NCBI GenBank assembly: GCA_017558005.1
Contig: JAFYWN010000001.1
Coordinates: 1-64,000 of the forward strand
Length of the DNA: 64,000 nt
Origin: Kiritimatiellia bacterium
GTDB taxonomy: Bacteria > Verrucomicrobiota > Kiritimatiellia > RFP12 > DVOR01
Direction: 5' to 3'
The notes under the pieces are model-generated. The model was not told where the DNA came from and did no database searches. It saw only the letters and a list, made by a program, of their open reading frames with translations. Both the position numbers and the translations under genes were made by a program. Numbering within the stretch: position 1 is the stretch's first letter; every line of letters begins with the position of its first letter. Shown here piece after piece: positions 38,648 to 46,131 of the stretch.

Positions 38648-39211
38648 ATGAAGATTGAGATTCCCGAGAAACTGTCCAAAATCCTCTTTTGGAGTTCGAT
38701 TGGGTGCTTTGCGCTCAACTACTTCTGCTGGAATATCGAAAATGCATTGACCTATCTTTCGTGGGCAACCTCAACGCGCTTCATCATAGAGGATATCTTA
38801 GGGGCGGCTTGGGGACTTTCCTTTTCGGCGGGCTTTGCCCTCTTTCCTGTGGGGCTCTGTTTGTGCAAACGTACATGGCGTCTTCCTGCAAAGTTTTTCA
38901 CCTCAATGGGGATGAGCCTTATCATTGCCCTCTTTATGACGGCCGTGTTTCCTGAAAAGGAGGTGTTGGGAGGGCCAGAATGGGATAACTCCTTATTGGG
39001 GCGTTTCCTTTGGAGTTTGAGTTTAATCCTCTTTCTTCAGATGGCGCTACAGACAATCCTTTTAATGGTGGTGCACTGCTTTACCTATGAACGGGACAAA
39101 GAAGTCTCAACGAAAACGTGGTGGAGGGATGCAGGCATTGCGCTCTTAACGTTTGGCATTTGGCTTTGGACGTTTGTTTGGGCCGCGAATTACCTACATA
39201 GTGACTGTTAA
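38648..39211 (+). CDS. Integral membrane protein of unknown function
   Basis: The 187-residue protein has about four hydrophobic segments: near residues 12-27, 50-73, 83-98 and 117-140, with a further one near 163-183. Loops are short and an acidic/aromatic patch lies around FPEKEVLGGPEWDNS. I do not recognise a family. It starts 11 bases after the ATPase stop and may be its cotranscribed partner, perhaps in metal homeostasis, but that rests on position only. No clear Shine-Dalgarno is visible. Confidence 0.65.
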   Translation: MKIEIPEKLSKILFWSSIGCFALNYFCWNIENALTYLSWATSTRFIIEDILGAAWGLSFSAGFALFPVGLCLCKRTWRLPAKFFTSMGMSLIIALFMTAVFPEKEVLGGPEWDNSLLGRFLWSLSLILFLQMALQTILLMVVHCFTYERDKEVSTKTWWRDAGIALLTFGIWLWTFVWAANYLHSDC

Positions 39212-39268
39212 AGGCACAAATTTAAAGCGTCTCCTGCATGGTCTGCGCCCCTTGCTGTGCGTAGAGTG

Positions 39269-39277
39269 TGTTATACT
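39269..39277 (+). promoter_or_regulatory. Extended -10 directly before the nucleosidase start
   Basis: TGT followed by TATACT (39272-39277), nine bases before the ATG at 39287. The transcript would have a leader of at most a few bases, and no Shine-Dalgarno is present. Confidence 0.5.
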
Positions 39278-39286
39278 ATTCATTGT

Positions 39287-39985
39287 ATGAAAACGAATGT
39301 GACATGTTGGGGCATCCTCGGCGCACTTGACCGCGAAGTGGCATTGTTGCGCGAGCAGATGCAGGTGGAATCAACCGAACAACTACTCGGTACGGAATTT
39401 CTCTCGGGCACCATCTACGGACAGAAGGTCGTGGTGGCGTGTTGTGGTATCGGTAAGGTGAATGCCACTGCGTGCGCGACCTATCTGCTCTTTGCGAAGG
39501 GGTGCGATGCGATTATCAATGCTGGTATCGCCGGCGGTGTGGCGCATGGTTTGCACACATTGGACGTGGTGATTTCGCGCGAGCTCTGCTTCCATGACCA
39601 GGATGCCGTGATGCTCAAATATTTCCCTGCACGTCAATTCTTTGAAGCCGACCCCACACTTCGCAAGTGTTGCGCAGAAGTCTGCACCCAACCCGGTCTC
39701 CTCACGGGCAAGTGGCGCGAAGGGCGCATCGCTACGGGCGATAAATTTGTGGCAGATAGCGCCACGCGTGATGCGATTATTGCCGCAGTCGCGCCCGACT
39801 GTGTGGAGATGGAGGGCGCAGCCATTGCTCATGTCGCCTTCGCAGCAGGAAAGCCCTGCCTTGTGATTCGCACGATGTCGGACTGTGCAGATGACGATGC
39901 GACCACGACTTACGATAACTTCCTTGAACGCGCCGCCGACCAGTCCGCACGGATTGTGTTGGGGATGTTGAAAAATGCAGATTAA
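39287..39985 (+). CDS. mtn: 5'-methylthioadenosine/S-adenosylhomocysteine nucleosidase
   Basis: This enzyme hydrolyses the N-glycosidic bond of MTA and SAH, recycling AdoMet by-products. The family landmarks are the N-terminal ALDREVALL with candidate catalytic E17, GIGKVNATACATYLL, INAGIAGG, the IATGDKFV loop, CVEMEGAAIAHVA and TMSDCADDD with candidate catalytic D199. I chose the ATG at 39287, giving 232 residues, because the in-frame ATG at 39257 would lie upstream of the -10 box. The message appears leaderless. Its last 11 bases overlap the next small gene. Confidence 0.9.
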   Translation: MKTNVTCWGILGALDREVALLREQMQVESTEQLLGTEFLSGTIYGQKVVVACCGIGKVNATACATYLLFAKGCDAIINAGIAGGVAHGLHTLDVVISRELCFHDQDAVMLKYFPARQFFEADPTLRKCCAEVCTQPGLLTGKWREGRIATGDKFVADSATRDAIIAAVAPDCVEMEGAAIAHVAFAAGKPCLVIRTMSDCADDDATTTYDNFLERAADQSARIVLGMLKNAD

Positions 39986-40295
39986 AGCGTGGCTGAAAGC
40001 TGGTGGCGTGCCACTTTGCGCAGGACTCTTTGCTGCGTTGGCATGGGGGCTTGCGCAGTGGATTCCCGCCTCAGCGCGTCAGACGCGTTGGGAAAAAGCG
40101 GCCGCCGAACTTTCAATTACCGCGCCCACCGCGGAGGTTTGCGCTGTGGCAAAGGTGCACTTTGCCGTGCAACTCTCTGCGGCAGATGTCGCAGTTTGGC
40201 GAGGCTTGTTGCAACAAGGCACCTCGCCTGAGACAGCGCTTCGCACGGTCGTGACCTATGCTCGTGGTCGAATAGAAATGGAAGGGCTTCGCTAA
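39975..40295 (+). CDS. Small membrane-anchored protein of unknown function
   Basis: The 106-residue protein has an N-terminal hydrophobic segment (GGVPLCAGLFAALAWGLAQW) and a short helical extracytoplasmic domain. It overlaps the nucleosidase gene by 11 bases and its TAA overlaps the next ATG (TAATG), so the three genes are probably translationally coupled. I recognise no family. Coding is supported by the overlaps and by sustained G/C third positions. Confidence 0.65.
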   Translation: MQIKAWLKAGGVPLCAGLFAALAWGLAQWIPASARQTRWEKAAAELSITAPTAEVCAVAKVHFAVQLSAADVAVWRGLLQQGTSPETALRTVVTYARGRIEMEGLR

Positions 40296-41638
40296 TGATT
40301 AAACGTTTTGCACTCTTGGTGGCGCTTCTCTGCGCAGGAGCGTTCCCGCTTTTAGCAGTAGAAGGCCCAGGTGAATACACCTTTACGGGCGCTTCGTGGA
40401 AGACTACATGGCGCGAAAAGGCGACGCTGCCCGCTGATGTGGTGGCAGTTACGCCCACCTGTCTCTATAGCAAAGCCGAAAAGACGGTTTACCTCCTGAC
40501 CGAACTCACTGGGGTCGGGCAAGGGTATGAGACCGAATTTATCCTACTTGGCCCCCTGAGTGACCGCGCTTATGAAGGACTCGCGATGGCATGGGATCCG
40601 CCCTCCGTGGTGAGTCGCGCCGTTGAGGCGCTCGGGGTCAAACCCGGTGTGGCGGCAGATCCGCTCCGTGGCTTAGCAATGGCGCAGGGAGAACGCTTTA
40701 CCATCAGTGTGTGCCGTTTGGCAGATGACCCCAAGAAGTATCTTCCACTTTCAGATCTCATCACGGATGAGTGCTCCACGTCTGCGCAAAATCTCTTGGG
40801 CCGTGGATTTCCCTTTGTGGGGGGCACGGATTATGATGACCTGATGCCCGCATCAATTATTGCTGCATACACCGAAAAGGCCTCTACGTTTGGTTTGCCC
40901 TATCACGCAGAAAAGGGTGCCGCCTATGGACTCTTTCGTGCGAAAACTGCGGAAAAGGAGGGAGCACCTGCGGTCTTTGCGCTCAAGTGGCAGACGTTGC
41001 CCGATGGTCGTCCGCGTGTTCATCACGATGAAATTTGTGTTACTGCGCAGGATTTAGTGGCGCCAGATGCCCTTTTAGAACGTCTAAAGCAACACTGTGA
41101 TGACCCGCGCGATATCTTTCTCAATGTGCGCTTTGATGATTCCCTCACCCTGAAAGCCGCCAAGCCGATGGCAAAGTTGATTATGACCTTGGAGGCAAGT
41201 GGCGGGTTTACGTTGGCTCCTCCGAAGGGGGATTACTTACCCTTACGCGCCTTTTCTCCAAATGAAGCGTGGCGAGACCGCTCTTCGCGCCCCTTCCAAC
41301 CCTGGGAAGTGGAGTTTGAAAAGGGCGAAAAGGATGCCCCCGCAAAGGCAACACTTTGTCAGATTCTCGAGGATTGGACCGTTGAAGGAAATGATCCTGC
41401 GCTTACGCGTAAGTGTTATCCAGGCGTGACGCCCGAGACAATCGTCAATGTGATGAACCAAGTGGACGTGAATAATGGCAAGATTTATGTGGCCTTCTTC
41501 TACTGTCCAGAGACGGTGACCATCGGCGAGCTCATCCCTTATGCGCGTGCCCTTGCCAAGGTTTGCCCCACGCAGTGGGTCTTCCTCAACCCCTCTGACG
41601 CAGCTGAAGCCCCCACGCTAGCCCCCGCGCAACCCTGA
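40295..41638 (+). CDS. Exported protein with a YdjY-like N-terminal region
   Basis: The 447-residue protein has a signal peptide ending near GAFPLLA. Residues ~45-115 (LYSKAEKTVYL, then YEGLAMAWDPPSVVSRAVEALGVKPG) resemble the YdjY domain, a poorly understood periplasmic family in anaerobes and Planctomycetes. The remaining ~300 residues match nothing I recognise; they include two patterned segments, DIFLNVRFDDSLTLKAA and NGKIYVAFFYCPETVTIGE. The gene is last in the nucleosidase cluster. Substrate and role are unknown. Confidence 0.65.
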   Translation: MIKRFALLVALLCAGAFPLLAVEGPGEYTFTGASWKTTWREKATLPADVVAVTPTCLYSKAEKTVYLLTELTGVGQGYETEFILLGPLSDRAYEGLAMAWDPPSVVSRAVEALGVKPGVAADPLRGLAMAQGERFTISVCRLADDPKKYLPLSDLITDECSTSAQNLLGRGFPFVGGTDYDDLMPASIIAAYTEKASTFGLPYHAEKGAAYGLFRAKTAEKEGAPAVFALKWQTLPDGRPRVHHDEICVTAQDLVAPDALLERLKQHCDDPRDIFLNVRFDDSLTLKAAKPMAKLIMTLEASGGFTLAPPKGDYLPLRAFSPNEAWRDRSSRPFQPWEVEFEKGEKDAPAKATLCQILEDWTVEGNDPALTRKCYPGVTPETIVNVMNQVDVNNGKIYVAFFYCPETVTIGELIPYARALAKVCPTQWVFLNPSDAAEAPTLAPAQP

Positions 41639-41778
41639 TTTAACCTTTAATCTTTGCGATCTCGTTTGAGATTTTTACTGAGGCAACGCGAAAGGGAGTT
41701 TTAAGGCGATTGTGAACAACGCCAAAACGCAGGAATCAAAAAGTGGAGAAAAAAGGTTTTAATCACTTTTTAAAATGT

Positions 41779-41786
41779 GGTATAAT
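41779..41786 (+). promoter_or_regulatory. fprA promoter (extended -10)
   Basis: TGG followed by a perfect TATAAT (41781-41786). The -35 is weak. The predicted start near 41793 gives a ~80-nt leader with AAAGGA. Confidence 0.55.
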
Positions 41787-41873
41787 TCCAATTGACATTC
41801 ACAAAACTGCGTAATGAAGCGGTTAACGTGAAAACTTTTCATTCGACAAATGCTTATCCAAAAGGACTAAGAG

Positions 41874-43061
41874 ATGAATACTGAGCTTGTAAAAGATGTG
41901 AATTGGGTCGGTTATGTGGACTGGCCAGTGCGTGATTTCCACGGTTATCAGACGAAGCGCGGTTCTTCTTACAATGCCTACTTGGTGAAGGGTGCAGAGA
42001 AGATTGCCCTCATCGATACGGTGAAGGCACCCTATGTGGAGACCCTAAAGTCTCATGTGGCGGCACATTGCGGTTTGGATCAAGTGAATTACATCGTCTG
42101 TAACCACGCAGAGCCCGACCATGCGGGCGGTTTGCCTGAGATGGTTAAGGCGTGCCCCAATGCTGTGGTCGTCTGCAATGCCAAGTGTAAAGATGCTTTG
42201 GAACACCACTTTGACACCTCTGCTTGGAATTGGCAGGTGGTGAAAGAGGGTCAAACGATTGACCTCGGTGGCCGTACGCTGCAGTTCTTCGATACGGTGA
42301 TGTGCCACTGGCCCGAAAGCATGGTGACCTACTTGCCTGAAGAAGAGCTCCTCTTCTCGATGGATATCTTTGGCCAACACTACGCGACCTATTGCCGTTT
42401 TGACGATGAAGCAGATCTCGCAGAGGTGATGCAAGAGGCGAAGACGTACTACGCCAATATCGTGTTGCTCTACGCTAAGCCCGTGGCCGCGGCGGCAAAG
42501 AAGTTGTTGGGCCTGAAACTCAAGATGGTGGCGCCCTCGCACGGTGTGATTTGGCGCTCGCACTTTGACAAGATTCTCTCCGCTTACCTTGATTGGCACG
42601 TGAGCAAGCCCACGAAGAAGGTGGTGATCTTCTACTCGACCATGTGGCAGAGCACGCGCTTGATGGCTGAAGCTGTTGCTGAAGGCGCATTGGAATCGGA
42701 TGTGACGGTAAAACTCTTTGACCTCAAGGCGGTCGGTGATACTGAATTGATTACCGAACTCATGGACTGCGCCGCCTTCGCGGTTGGCACGCCTACGCTC
42801 AATCAGTCGTTGATGCCGCGCGTGGCTGCGGCGTTGACCTACATCCGTGGTCTGAAGCCCGCAGGCAAGAAGGCCCTCTCCTTCGGCTCGTATGGTTGGG
42901 CCAGCAAGGGCGCAGAAGAGGCACAGGAATACCTGAAGGCAATGGCATGCGAATTGATTTCCGCACCGATCATCTGCCGCTTTGTGCCGAAACAAGAGAC
43001 GCTCGATAAGTGCCGTGAGGCAGGTCGTGCTCTTGCCGCGGCAGCCCTCGCAGTCGAATAA
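41874..43061 (+). CDS. fprA: FprA-family A-type flavodiiron protein (O2/NO reductase)
   Basis: Flavodiiron proteins reduce O2 to water or NO to N2O in anaerobes and protect oxygen-sensitive enzymes such as [FeFe]-hydrogenase. The N-terminal metallo-beta-lactamase domain keeps the di-iron ligands H78-x-E80-x-D82-H83 (in NHAEPDHAGG) and a later DIFGQHYAT segment. The C-terminal flavodoxin domain starts at VVIFYSTMWQSTRLMAEA, the FMN-phosphate loop. The length of 395 residues equals the minimal two-domain class A enzyme. AAAGGA precedes the ATG. A 3D-domain lipoprotein gene follows after six bases. Confidence 0.95.
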   Translation: MNTELVKDVNWVGYVDWPVRDFHGYQTKRGSSYNAYLVKGAEKIALIDTVKAPYVETLKSHVAAHCGLDQVNYIVCNHAEPDHAGGLPEMVKACPNAVVVCNAKCKDALEHHFDTSAWNWQVVKEGQTIDLGGRTLQFFDTVMCHWPESMVTYLPEEELLFSMDIFGQHYATYCRFDDEADLAEVMQEAKTYYANIVLLYAKPVAAAAKKLLGLKLKMVAPSHGVIWRSHFDKILSAYLDWHVSKPTKKVVIFYSTMWQSTRLMAEAVAEGALESDVTVKLFDLKAVGDTELITELMDCAAFAVGTPTLNQSLMPRVAAALTYIRGLKPAGKKALSFGSYGWASKGAEEAQEYLKAMACELISAPIICRFVPKQETLDKCREAGRALAAAALAVE

Positions 43062-43067
43062 TTCCCT

Positions 43068-43529
43068 ATGTCGGCGCGGAAACAACCGCTGTACCGGCTC
43101 GTTTGTGCCGCAATCGTCTTGCTATCGCTGGGCGGTTGCGGCATTCGTCCACCGAAGGGTGTAGAACCTGTGACCGAAACAATTGTGGTGACAGGTTATT
43201 GTGATTGTGGAAAGTGTTGCGGGTGGGAACGTTCTTGGTGGCGTCTCGGCATGCCAGTCTACAGTTATGGTTCGCAAAAGGGCCAACGTAAACGCGTCGG
43301 CATCACCTCCACAGGTACGGAGACGCGTCACGGCACAGCCGCAGTGGATAAGAAACGTTACCCTTATGGCACCGTCTTTTATGTGCCTGGCTATGGATAT
43401 GCGCGTGGTGAAGATGCCGGCGGCGCAATCAAAGATGCCCACATTGACCTTTGGTTTCCCAGTCATAATGCCGCATTGAAGTGGGGCCGACGCACCATGA
43501 AGGTAAAGGTGTGGCGGCCGAAACGATAA
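43068..43529 (+). CDS. 3D-domain lipoprotein, probable peptidoglycan-active
   Basis: The 153-residue protein has a lipoprotein signal with lipobox LGGC (C24). Its C-terminal part is a 3D (Asp-Asp-Asp) domain: ITSTGTETRHGTAAVD, YPYGTVFYVPGYG, and EDAGGAIKDAHIDLWF. This double-psi barrel occurs in lytic transglycosylases such as MltA and in resuscitation-factor-like proteins, so it may cut peptidoglycan from the outer membrane. A Cys-rich stretch TGYCDCGKCCGW precedes it and is typical of stand-alone forms in anaerobes. No Shine-Dalgarno is evident; the six-base gap to fprA suggests coupling. Confidence 0.85.
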   Translation: MSARKQPLYRLVCAAIVLLSLGGCGIRPPKGVEPVTETIVVTGYCDCGKCCGWERSWWRLGMPVYSYGSQKGQRKRVGITSTGTETRHGTAAVDKKRYPYGTVFYVPGYGYARGEDAGGAIKDAHIDLWFPSHNAALKWGRRTMKVKVWRPKR

Positions 43530-43582
43530 ACTCGACGCATCGAACGTACGAATAGGAACGTGAATCTTTGGGAGTGAGTCAG

Positions 43583-44350
43583 ATGAAAATTGCAGTTTTA
43601 GGTGCCGGGAATATGGGTGCCGCCCTCGTAAAAGGGTGGTTGCGACAGGGCATGCCCGCTGAGCAACTCGTGATGACGTGTCGCAATCCTGCGCAGCATC
43701 CCGCTATTGGTGTCTCCCTTTTAACGTCTAATCCGGACGCTGTGCGCGAGGCGGAGGTGGTCATTGTCGCCGTTAAGCCGTGGCAGGTAGTAGATGTCTT
43801 AGCAGAGATTCGCCCCACGTTGGCTGCGGGAACGCTTGTGATTTCCGTGGCGGCGGGTGTGACGGTGGCGCAGTTGCGCGAGCAGGTGCCGTCCTCTGTC
43901 GCTGTGGTGCGTGCTATGCCGAACACCGCCGTGGCGCTCAACGAAGGCGTGATTGCGATTGTGGCAGATGAGCAGGATGCGGTGGAGCGTGCGCGTAAGG
44001 TCTTGGCGCCGCTCGGCTTGGTGGTGCCCACCGATGAGTCGAAGATGGATGCCCTGACGGCTTTGGCGGGATGTGGCATTGCACATGCATTGCGTTTTCT
44101 GCGAGCCGCGCAGTGTGCGGGTGTGCAGATGGGACTAACCGCCGCTCAGAGTGCAGAGGTTTTTGCGCAGGTGATGGCAGGTGCCGTGGCGTTAATGCGC
44201 CAACCTGGCGCCTCGGCGGAGGCCGAGATTGACCGTATTTGCACACCGGGTGGTTTGACGGTGCGTGGTTTAAATGAATTGGAACAGGCCGGCTTTTCGG
44301 CGGCCGTGGTGCGCGGATTCTTGGGTTCGCTCCCGGAGGACAAGCGATGA
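43583..44350 (+). CDS. proC: Pyrroline-5-carboxylate reductase
   Basis: ProC catalyses the last step of proline synthesis, reducing 1-pyrroline-5-carboxylate with NAD(P)H. The Rossmann motif GAGNMG is at residues 7-12. Further family segments are VVIVAVKPWQVVDVL, SVAAGVT, VVRAMPNTAVALNEGV, and the C-terminal TPGGLTVRGLNELEQAGFSA. I chose the ATG at 43583 (255 residues), which has GGGAG upstream, over an in-frame TTG at 43568. The stop overlaps the proB start by four bases (ATGA), so the two are coupled. Confidence 0.95.
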   Translation: MKIAVLGAGNMGAALVKGWLRQGMPAEQLVMTCRNPAQHPAIGVSLLTSNPDAVREAEVVIVAVKPWQVVDVLAEIRPTLAAGTLVISVAAGVTVAQLREQVPSSVAVVRAMPNTAVALNEGVIAIVADEQDAVERARKVLAPLGLVVPTDESKMDALTALAGCGIAHALRFLRAAQCAGVQMGLTAAQSAEVFAQVMAGAVALMRQPGASAEAEIDRICTPGGLTVRGLNELEQAGFSAAVVRGFLGSLPEDKR

Positions 44351-45123
44351 GAATTATTGTTAAGATTGGTTCAAATGTGATTACGCGCGCTGATGGCCGG
44401 TTGAGCCTGGCGCGTATGGCGGCATTAGCCGACGAAGTGACGGCATTGCATGAGCAGGGCCATCAAGTGGTCGTGGTCACCTCGGGTGCAGTGGCCGCAG
44501 GTAAAGCGCAGGTAACCTTGCCGAAGACGGTGGAACCTGTGGCGCGTCGCCAGGTCTTGAGTTCCGTGGGGCAGACGGTGTTAATTGATACGTATCGCGC
44601 CCTTTTCGCTGCAAATGGGTTGAATATTGGACAAATCCTAGTCACGAAGAATGACTTTTCGTCCTCCGAGCACACCACCAATATGCGCCAATGTCTGCGC
44701 GCGCTTTTTGCGTATGGGATTCTGCCGGTAGTGAATGAAAATGACACGGTGAGCGTGGAGTCGCTGATGTTCACCGATAACGATGAGCTCGCGGGCCTTT
44801 TAGCCACCCTTTTGGAGGCGGATCTCTTGGTGATTCTCTCTTCGGTGGATGGACTTTACACGGGTGATCCTGCTGATCCAGAGGCAAAACTCATCCGCGA
44901 AGTTGCTCCAGGGGAGGACTGGACGCACTGCGTGGCAGGCGTAAAGACCTCTTCGGGTCGTGGCGGCATGGGAACAAAATTGGCCGTGGCGGGGCGCGTC
45001 GCCGAGGCGGGCGTGGCGGTGACATTAGTGAATGGCTTGCGTGCTGGGGCGCTTACCGCCGCCGTTTTGCGCGATACGAATGTGCCCATGACCTCTTTTT
45101 TGCCCACAAAGCGTGCGAAATAA
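44347..45123 (+). CDS. proB: Glutamate 5-kinase, short form without PUA domain
   Basis: ProB phosphorylates glutamate at the start of proline synthesis. The amino-acid-kinase fold is clear: IVKIGSNVI, VTSGAVAAGK, NENDTVSVESLMFTDNDELA, and SSVDGLYTGDP. With 258 residues it lacks the C-terminal PUA domain found in the 367-residue E. coli enzyme; such short forms are common. It is coupled to proC. proA, the intermediate step, is not in the window. The pilin-like gene at 45149 has its own -10 right after proB. Confidence 0.95.
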   Translation: MRIIVKIGSNVITRADGRLSLARMAALADEVTALHEQGHQVVVVTSGAVAAGKAQVTLPKTVEPVARRQVLSSVGQTVLIDTYRALFAANGLNIGQILVTKNDFSSSEHTTNMRQCLRALFAYGILPVVNENDTVSVESLMFTDNDELAGLLATLLEADLLVILSSVDGLYTGDPADPEAKLIREVAPGEDWTHCVAGVKTSSGRGGMGTKLAVAGRVAEAGVAVTLVNGLRAGALTAAVLRDTNVPMTSFLPTKRAK

Positions 45124-45132
45124 GCGCGTTTT

Positions 45133-45141
45133 TGCTATGAT
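45133..45141 (+). promoter_or_regulatory. Extended -10 directly before a pilin-like gene
   Basis: TGC followed by TATGAT (45136-45141), seven bases before the GTG at 45149. No Shine-Dalgarno lies between, so the transcript is probably leaderless. Confidence 0.5.
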
Positions 45142-45148
45142 AACACCC

Positions 45149-45292
45149 GTGAGACGCGGACAGACATTGGTAGAATACGTGCTCGTGTTGGTGTTGCTAA
45201 TGGCTGCAGCAACGGCTACAGGTTTCATTGTCCGCGCAATCAATCGCCAACATGCACGCACGGATACGATCTTGGGATCGCATTATCCTTGA
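45149..45292 (+). CDS. Small Flp/type IVb prepilin-like protein (47 residues)
   Basis: A short reading frame from a GTG encodes MRRGQTLVEYVLVLVLLMAA followed by a short polar tail. RRG|QTLVEY followed by a hydrophobic helix is the prepilin cleavage pattern of Flp-type pilins and TadE-like pseudopilins. It lies 14 bases before a second prepilin gene with the same motif, which supports it being real. The tail of about 20 residues is shorter than in the next pilin. It may be a minor pilin or a degenerate paralogue. Confidence 0.65.
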   Translation: MRRGQTLVEYVLVLVLLMAAATATGFIVRAINRQHARTDTILGSHYP

Positions 45293-45306
45293 GGAAGGAA
45301 CGAAAA

Positions 45307-45543
45307 ATGAAGTTGAAGTCTCGCAAAGGTCAGACCATGGTGGAATACATCATCATCGTGGTGTTGATTGCAATCACGCTCTTGACGTTGGTCGGTTTCT
45401 TTGGCAAGGCAATGGCAAAGAAGTTCTCTGGCGCCACCTCTGCAATTGATGAGGATGTGGGTGCAGAAGCTCAGGATGCCTACAATGATATCGGTGATGG
45501 CGCAGAAACCTTGAAGCGCCTCGACGAATCGGGCAATATGTAA
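45307..45543 (+). CDS. flp: Flp-type (type IVb) pilin
   Basis: The 78-residue protein has a basic leader, MKLKSRKG, and a predicted cleavage before QTMVEY. A long hydrophobic helix follows (IIIVVLIAITLLTLVGFFG), then an acidic, alanine-rich C-terminal domain. This is the Flp/TadA-system pilin layout; mature pilins would form thin adhesive fibres. GAGGAAGG lies about 10 bases before the ATG at 45307. A strong terminator follows, so pilin can be made in excess over the tadE/tadG-like genes downstream. The secretion ATPase, platform and prepilin peptidase are not in the window. Confidence 0.82.
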   Translation: MKLKSRKGQTMVEYIIIVVLIAITLLTLVGFFGKAMAKKFSGATSAIDEDVGAEAQDAYNDIGDGAETLKRLDESGNM

Positions 45544-45555
45544 GCGTTTTAAAGG

Positions 45556-45587
45556 CGGGATGCGTCGGTAGACGCGTCCCGTTTTTT
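45556..45587 (+). terminator. Terminator between flp and the tadE-like gene
   Basis: An 11-bp stem (CGGGATGCGTC / GACGCGTCCCG, one T-G wobble) with loop GGTA and TTTTTT. The next gene starts only five bases after the T-run, so its expression probably depends on read-through. Confidence 0.92.
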
Positions 45588-45591
45588 CGCA

Positions 45592-46131
45592 ATGCGCGGT
45601 AAACGCGGTCAAGCAATTTTAGAAAGTCTCATTGTGCTGCTAGTGATTTTGGCGGCATTCTTTTTCTTTTTTGACTTTGCGTATGGCATGGTGGTGCAGT
45701 TGCACCTTAATAATGCTGCGGCCCGCGCAGCGCGCGCCGATACGGTGGGATTTAATAGTTTCCAACGGCTTAAGGCGGTGCGCGTGGCAATGTTGCCCGT
45801 TTCGGGAAAACGATTAGTGCCCGATGAGGGGCGTGTGGTTCCGACTCCCGAGGAGGAATTGGCGCTCGTCCGCACAATGCTGCAGTGTGAAAGTGAAGCG
45901 GAAGTGCGTGGGGTGCTCTTCTATGAGCGGTGGGAGACGTTAGGGCATAAGGTGGATCGTGATGGACTGCGAACGGAGAGTGAGGTCTCCTTTGAGCTGC
46001 CACTCTCCGCACCGTCGCGCTTAACGTCTCTTTTTGGCGCCGCAATTTCGCCAACGAATACGCGCCGTTTCTCGGCAAAGTGGGCAATTGAGGATCACGC
46101 ATCGTATTATCTTCAGGAGAGTTTTGAGTGA
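45592..46131 (+). CDS. TadE-like pseudopilin
   Basis: The 179-residue protein begins MRGKRGQAILESLIVLLVIL, a prepilin-type segment with the cleavage site before QAILES, followed by the alternation LHLNNAAARAARA typical of TadE-like proteins. The rest is a soluble periplasmic domain. No Shine-Dalgarno precedes the ATG, which lies five bases after the flp terminator. The stop overlaps the next gene by four bases (GTGA). In tad systems TadE and TadF are minor pseudopilins needed for fibre assembly; this function is inferred. Confidence 0.75.
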   Translation: MRGKRGQAILESLIVLLVILAAFFFFFDFAYGMVVQLHLNNAAARAARADTVGFNSFQRLKAVRVAMLPVSGKRLVPDEGRVVPTPEEELALVRTMLQCESEAEVRGVLFYERWETLGHKVDRDGLRTESEVSFELPLSAPSRLTSLFGAAISPTNTRRFSAKWAIEDHASYYLQESFE

